From assembly GCA_017474705.1 (NCBI GenBank), contig JAFVHC010000299.1, forward strand, positions 1 to 6,296: DNA of 6,296 bases, given 5' to 3'. The DNA comes from Bacillota bacterium (GTDB taxonomy: Bacteria > Bacillota > Clostridia > Lachnospirales > Bianqueaceae). The notes under the pieces were generated by a model, which searched no databases, was not told where the DNA came from, and saw nothing but the letters and a program-made list of their open reading frames with translations. The translations under genes and the position numbers were made by a program. Shown here piece after piece: positions 5,516 through 6,296 of this stretch (its first letter is position 1; each line of letters begins with the position of its first letter).

Positions 5516-6296
5516 ATGGAACAAGTACGTTTTGGCATCATCGGTATCGGTAATATGGGTTCAACGCACTGCGCCAGCTTCATGGCAGGCAAAGTACCTG
5601 AAGGAAAACTGGCCGCTGTCTGCGATATCAGTGAAGAACGCAGAGCATGGGCACGCCGCACACTGCCTGCGGACGTGGAGATCTTTGAAAACACCGACCA
5701 GTTCTTTGCAGGCGCGAAGATCGACGCCGTCATCATCGCGGTCCCCCACTACTTCCATCCGCCTCTGGCTATCGAAGCGCTCGGCCGCGGACTGCACGTC
5801 ATCTGCGAGAAACCTGCCGGTGTCTATACCAAGCAGGTCAAGGAGATGAACGCCGCCGCGGACAAGTCCGACCGTGTTTTCAGCATGATGTTCAACCAGC
5901 GCACAAATCCGGTCTATCAGAAGGTCAAGGAACTTATCGAGTCCGGCGAACTGGGCGAAATGAAACGCGTCGTCTGGATCATCACGAACTGGTACCGTTC
6001 TCAGAGTTACTATAATTCCGGCGGATGGCGCGCCACCTGGTCCGGCGAAGGCGGAGGCGTCCTGCTGAACCAGTGCCCGCATCAGCTGGATCTGTGGCAG
6101 TGGATCTGCGGCATGCCGTCCCGCATCCGCGCGTTCATGAAATACGGTGTCGGCCGTGATATCGAAGTCGAGAACGACGTCACAGCTTATGCAGAGTATC
6201 CGAACGGAGCCACCGGTCTGTTCATCACTTCCACCCATGAGACTCCGGGCACGAACCGTCTCGAGATCTCCGGTGACAAGGGCAAGATCGTGGTGG
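5516..6296 (+). CDS. Gfo/Idh/MocA-family NAD(P)-dependent oxidoreductase (3' end beyond window)
   Basis: Family members oxidise or reduce sugars, inositols or related polyols with a nicotinamide cofactor. About 260 residues are visible; family members usually run 330-400, so the C-terminal part is missing. The N-terminal Rossmann fold shows GIGNMG (10-15) for dinucleotide binding and Asp37 at the end of the second strand, which favours NAD over NADP. EKPAG at 98-102 holds the family lysine (Lys99). The C-terminal domain has a GGGVLLNQCPHQLDLW segment (179-194) with His189, the usual catalytic-region histidine; an Asn (185) stands where many inositol dehydrogenases have Asp. The ATG at 5516 has a strong GGAGG six bases upstream (5505-5509), and it lies 16 bases after the isomerase gene, so the two are surely co-transcribed. 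The substrate cannot be assigned; an inositol or uncommon hexose is likely. Confidence 0.95.
   Translation, partial: MEQVRFGIIGIGNMGSTHCASFMAGKVPEGKLAAVCDISEERRAWARRTLPADVEIFENTDQFFAGAKIDAVIIAVPHYFHPPLAIEALGRGLHVICEKPAGVYTKQVKEMNAAADKSDRVFSMMFNQRTNPVYQKVKELIESGELGEMKRVVWIITNWYRSQSYYNSGGWRATWSGEGGGVLLNQCPHQLDLWQWICGMPSRIRAFMKYGVGRDIEVENDVTAYAEYPNGATGLFITSTHETPGTNRLEISGDKGKIVV

Noticed and set aside
4756..5736. Minus-strand open frame of 326 codons, and a similar one at 5561-6238
   Set aside because: Both are antisense to the isomerase and oxidoreductase genes, which have clear family motifs and good ribosome binding sites. The antisense products match no family I know.
1..6296. Very frequent GATC sites
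   Set aside because: They arise largely from preferred ATC isoleucine codons after G-ending codons and from GAT-C junctions. They are spread through the genes without clustering, so they do not suggest an origin or a methylation-controlled switch.

Overview
The window looks like a chromosomal segment from a moderate-GC member of the Clostridia, probably near Lachnospiraceae or Oscillospiraceae. The evidence is strong AGGAGG-type ribosome binding sites, TATAAT promoters with TG extensions, a TTG start codon, and a DUF5685-type protein, a family I know mainly from anaerobic Firmicutes. The genus cannot be fixed from the sequence. By eye, base composition is about half G+C, and nothing suggests recent transfer, an insertion sequence, CRISPR, rRNA or tRNA.

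Left arm, bases 1-4575, minus strand: five genes are packed head to tail in what looks like one operon. In transcription order they are: a 409-residue four-helix membrane protein I do not recognise; a 275-residue DUF5685-like protein; a 148-residue J-domain protein with an Asn/Gln/Tyr/Gly-rich linker and a six-cysteine tail; a 179-residue multi-pass membrane protein; and ftsH, the membrane-bound AAA+ zinc protease, which runs off the left edge after 512 codons. Junctions are a 3-base gap, an 11-base overlap, a 4-base gap and a 4-base TTGA stop/start overlap, which suggests strong translational coupling. A J-domain co-chaperone and an FtsH protease in one unit with two membrane proteins suggest membrane-protein quality control. 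That functional link is inferred from gene order.

Centre, bases 4576-4734: a 159-base divergent promoter region. An extended -10 faces left for the ftsH operon and another faces right for the sugar genes.

Right arm, bases 4735-6296, plus strand: a complete sugar phosphate isomerase/epimerase-type TIM-barrel gene is followed after 16 bases by a Gfo/Idh/MocA-type NAD(P)-dependent oxidoreductase that runs off the right edge. The pair resembles inositol or uncommon-sugar catabolic modules; the substrate cannot be told from the sequence.

The least described part is the middle of the left operon. The DUF5685-like protein carries two aspartate-rich motifs reminiscent of isoprenoid synthases, and its neighbour is a J protein with an unusual cysteine tail.
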